Assembly: GCF_032154225.1 (NCBI RefSeq)
Contig: NZ_JALDYF010000002.1
Location: 186,001 to 250,000 of the forward strand
Direction of reading: 5' to 3'
From: Psychrobacillus sp032154225
Lineage (GTDB): Bacteria; Bacillota; Bacilli; Bacillales_A; Planococcaceae
Length of the DNA: 64,000 bases
Shown here: positions 62,483-64,000 of the stretch, one piece after another
How the letters are laid out: each line of letters begins with the position of its first letter
Position numbering within the stretch: position 1 is the first letter of the stretch
Position numbers and translations under genes: made by a program
Notes under the pieces: model-generated
Told to the model about the DNA's origin: nothing
The model's database searches: none
What the model saw: the letters and a program-made list of their open reading frames with translations, nothing else

Positions 62483-62599
62483 TAAATACCTCCTCATATG
62501 AAATTAAATAATAACTTTTCCACACACATACTTTAGAACGTTCGAAATAAATAAAAGTTTCAATTTTCGAAAAATACGCCATTCAAAATTAACAATTAC

Positions 62600-62755
62600 T
62601 TGGCACTGAGGTTTCCTGCGAGCGGAAGGCGAACATTTGCCATACAATGGCCGAAGAAAAAGCATGTTGGAAGCGGCGCAGCCACTTTCAACATGCTTTA
62701 AAAATTTTACCGTTCATTGTATAGCCCATGTGAAGCCAGGAGCGAGTCGGAAACT
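62600..62755. repeat. Family B structured repeat, solo core (copy 4)
   Basis: This copy has no family A unit in front. P1 is GTTTCC (62611-62616) with GGAAAC (62749-62754); P3 is CATACAATG (62641-62649) with CATTGTATAG; P4 is AGCATGTTGGAAGCGGC against GCCACTTTCAACATGCT (62660-62697) around a GCA loop. Several pairs differ from copies 1-3 on both sides at once, so pairing is kept. Its right end touches the stop codon of the amidase gene. Confidence 0.8.
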
Positions 62756-64000
62756 TATTTAATCTGTGAGTCGAAATAGTTAATAATTCCATTATAAATT
62801 CCGCGAGTTGCTTGTTCTCTAAATTGAGCTGTAGTCACATTTCTTTCTTCAGTAGGATTACTTAAATAACCTAATTCTATTAAAATTGCTTTTTGTCTAT
62901 TTTCTCGCAAAATTAAATAATTTCCTGGTTGCGTACCACGGTCTTTTAATTCGACCATATTGCCAAGCTCTTTGTGTACATAGGAAGCCAATTTCTTTTG
63001 ATAATCATGCATATAGTATGTCGTAAACCCACGAACACTACTATTATCAACCGCATCATAATGAAGGCTAATAAATGCGTCAGCAGCCGCCTGATGTCCG
63101 ATAGATACACGTTTACGAAGATCCACATATACATCAGACTCTCTCGACATAATAACGTTTGCACCAGCTGCTTGTAATTTTGAAGAAAGTAGTTCAGCGG
63201 TTAAAAGCGTAATATCTTTTTCATCCGTTCCAAGTGCACCAGTTGTTCCACGGTCATTACCACCATGTCCTGCATCAACTACGATTGTCAGCCCTTTTAA
63301 AGTTCCACTTTTTCGTTTTTCAACTGGTGGAGTTGGAGTTGCAGGGGACTCTGTAGAATTATTAGTCGATGTATCAGGAGGATTAGATGAACCGGATGAA
63401 CCAGTGGAAGAAACTACCCAACTTGCTACATAAGCAGTTGAACCATCGGCTAGTTTAATTTTATACCAGTCATTTTGTTCTTCCAAAACACTAAAAGATT
63501 TTCCTGCATCTACTCGTGCGACAACTTCACTATTTGTTGTACTTTCTGCGCGCAAGTTTGTTCCGTTATAAAGTATCGTAATTGATTTTTCTGCATTGCT
63601 AGAATTAGCAGTAGAAGGGGCGCCTGTAAAATTACCGTAGAAAGTATAAAGCCATCCTTTTTCGCCATTTTCTAATTCAATTTGGACCCAATTATGAACT
63701 TTTGATAACACTTTGAACTGTTGATTTCTAGCAACTTGTCCAATCTTGTCCGAGGAAAGATCTGCTTTCGAGCGAACATTTAATATATCTACAGATACAG
63801 TGAAATATTCGTTTGAAGAAACCCCTTGTTCCTGATTTTCTTGGCTATCAGATTGTTTAACAAATGTTACGTAGTCGCTATGTACCCAACCTTTTCGATC
63901 ATTATAAGAGATTTCAATCCATTCTCCCTCTGATTTATAGGAAGTAAATTGTTCTCCTTCTTGTAGCTGACCAATAACAGCCGATGACAGAGAAGGCTCT
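62755..64000 (-). CDS. N-acetylmuramoyl-L-alanine amidase with multiple SH3b domains, 5' end outside the window
   Basis: The frame stays open to the window edge, so only the C-terminal 415 or so residues are seen. Reading N to C there are at least three bacterial SH3 repeats (for example GEWIEISYNDRKGWVHSDYV, VHNWVQIELENGEKGWLYTF and NDWYKIKLADGSTAYVASWV), a Ser/Thr/Pro linker and an Amidase_3 domain with VVDAGHGGNDRG, SLHYDA and ILIELGYLSNPTEE, which supply the zinc and catalytic residues. It cuts peptidoglycan between muramic acid and L-alanine. By position after dtd it matches B. subtilis YrvJ. Confidence 0.93.
   Translation of the reverse strand, partial: EPSLSSAVIGQLQEGEQFTSYKSEGEWIEISYNDRKGWVHSDYVTFVKQSDSQENQEQGVSSNEYFTVSVDILNVRSKADLSSDKIGQVARNQQFKVLSKVHNWVQIELENGEKGWLYTFYGNFTGAPSTANSSNAEKSITILYNGTNLRAESTTNSEVVARVDAGKSFSVLEEQNDWYKIKLADGSTAYVASWVVSSTGSSGSSNPPDTSTNNSTESPATPTPPVEKRKSGTLKGLTIVVDAGHGGNDRGTTGALGTDEKDITLLTAELLSSKLQAAGANVIMSRESDVYVDLRKRVSIGHQAAADAFISLHYDAVDNSSVRGFTTYYMHDYQKKLASYVHKELGNMVELKDRGTQPGNYLILRENRQKAILIELGYLSNPTEERNVTTAQFREQATRGIYNGIINYFDSQIK

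Overview
The window reads as a chromosomal segment of a low-GC, endospore-forming Gram-positive bacterium of the order Bacillales. Supporting signs are AT-rich codon use, strong AGGAGG-type ribosome binding sites with frequent GTG and TTG starts, a T-box before valS, and many sporulation genes (spoVID-like, spoIIB-like, spoIVFA/FB, spo0B, safA, ysxE, spoVB). Gene order matches the B. subtilis ysoA-to-yrvJ region, but with losses and moves that suit the Planococcaceae (Psychrobacillus, Lysinibacillus, Sporosarcina and relatives). The genus cannot be proved from the sequence alone.

Layout. 1-5443: a catabolic cluster with the tail of a CaiB/BaiF CoA-transferase, a metallo-beta-lactamase-fold lactonase, an aldehyde dehydrogenase, a zinc alcohol dehydrogenase and an MmgE/PrpD protein. 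5684-12642: protein quality control (ysoA-like TPR protein, tig, clpX, lon) and engB; lonB is missing. 13566-19828: the heme operon hemA-X-C-D-B-L behind a probable PerR box. 20460-24207: a short SpoVID-like protein, a small membrane protein, and T-box-controlled valS. 24941-26619: two overlapping minus-strand ATP-grasp ligase genes. 26706-32727: folC, a membrane diguanylate cyclase, comC, a spoIIB-like gene, maf and radC. 32824-38030: mreBCD, minCD, spoIVFA/FB. 38174-42453: rplU-prp-rpmA, spo0B, obg, pheB, pheA. 43086-45562: niaR (minus), safA, ysxE. 45651-54782: ruvAB, queA, tgt, yajC, a DUF421 gene, spoVB (minus), comN, secDF. 54875-61506: lapA, recJ, apt, relA, dtd. 61618-64000: two minus-strand small membrane proteins and a multi-SH3 N-acetylmuramoyl-L-alanine amidase that runs off the window.

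The least explained material is intergenic. A GC-rich palindromic repeat (family A, about 130-200 bp, variable inner hairpins) and a second repeat (family B, core about 150 bp) are dispersed through the window. Three times they are joined in the same order into a composite of about 570-650 bp (12692-13256, 24255-24906, 42474-43066), and a solo B core lies at 62600-62755. The four B cores keep the same helices, with paired compensatory substitutions, so B looks like a selected RNA or DNA structure and not a decayed gene. Three of the four B cores end within 0-35 bp of the stop codon of a minus-strand gene. I see no CRISPR array, rRNA, tRNA, complete insertion sequence or prophage.
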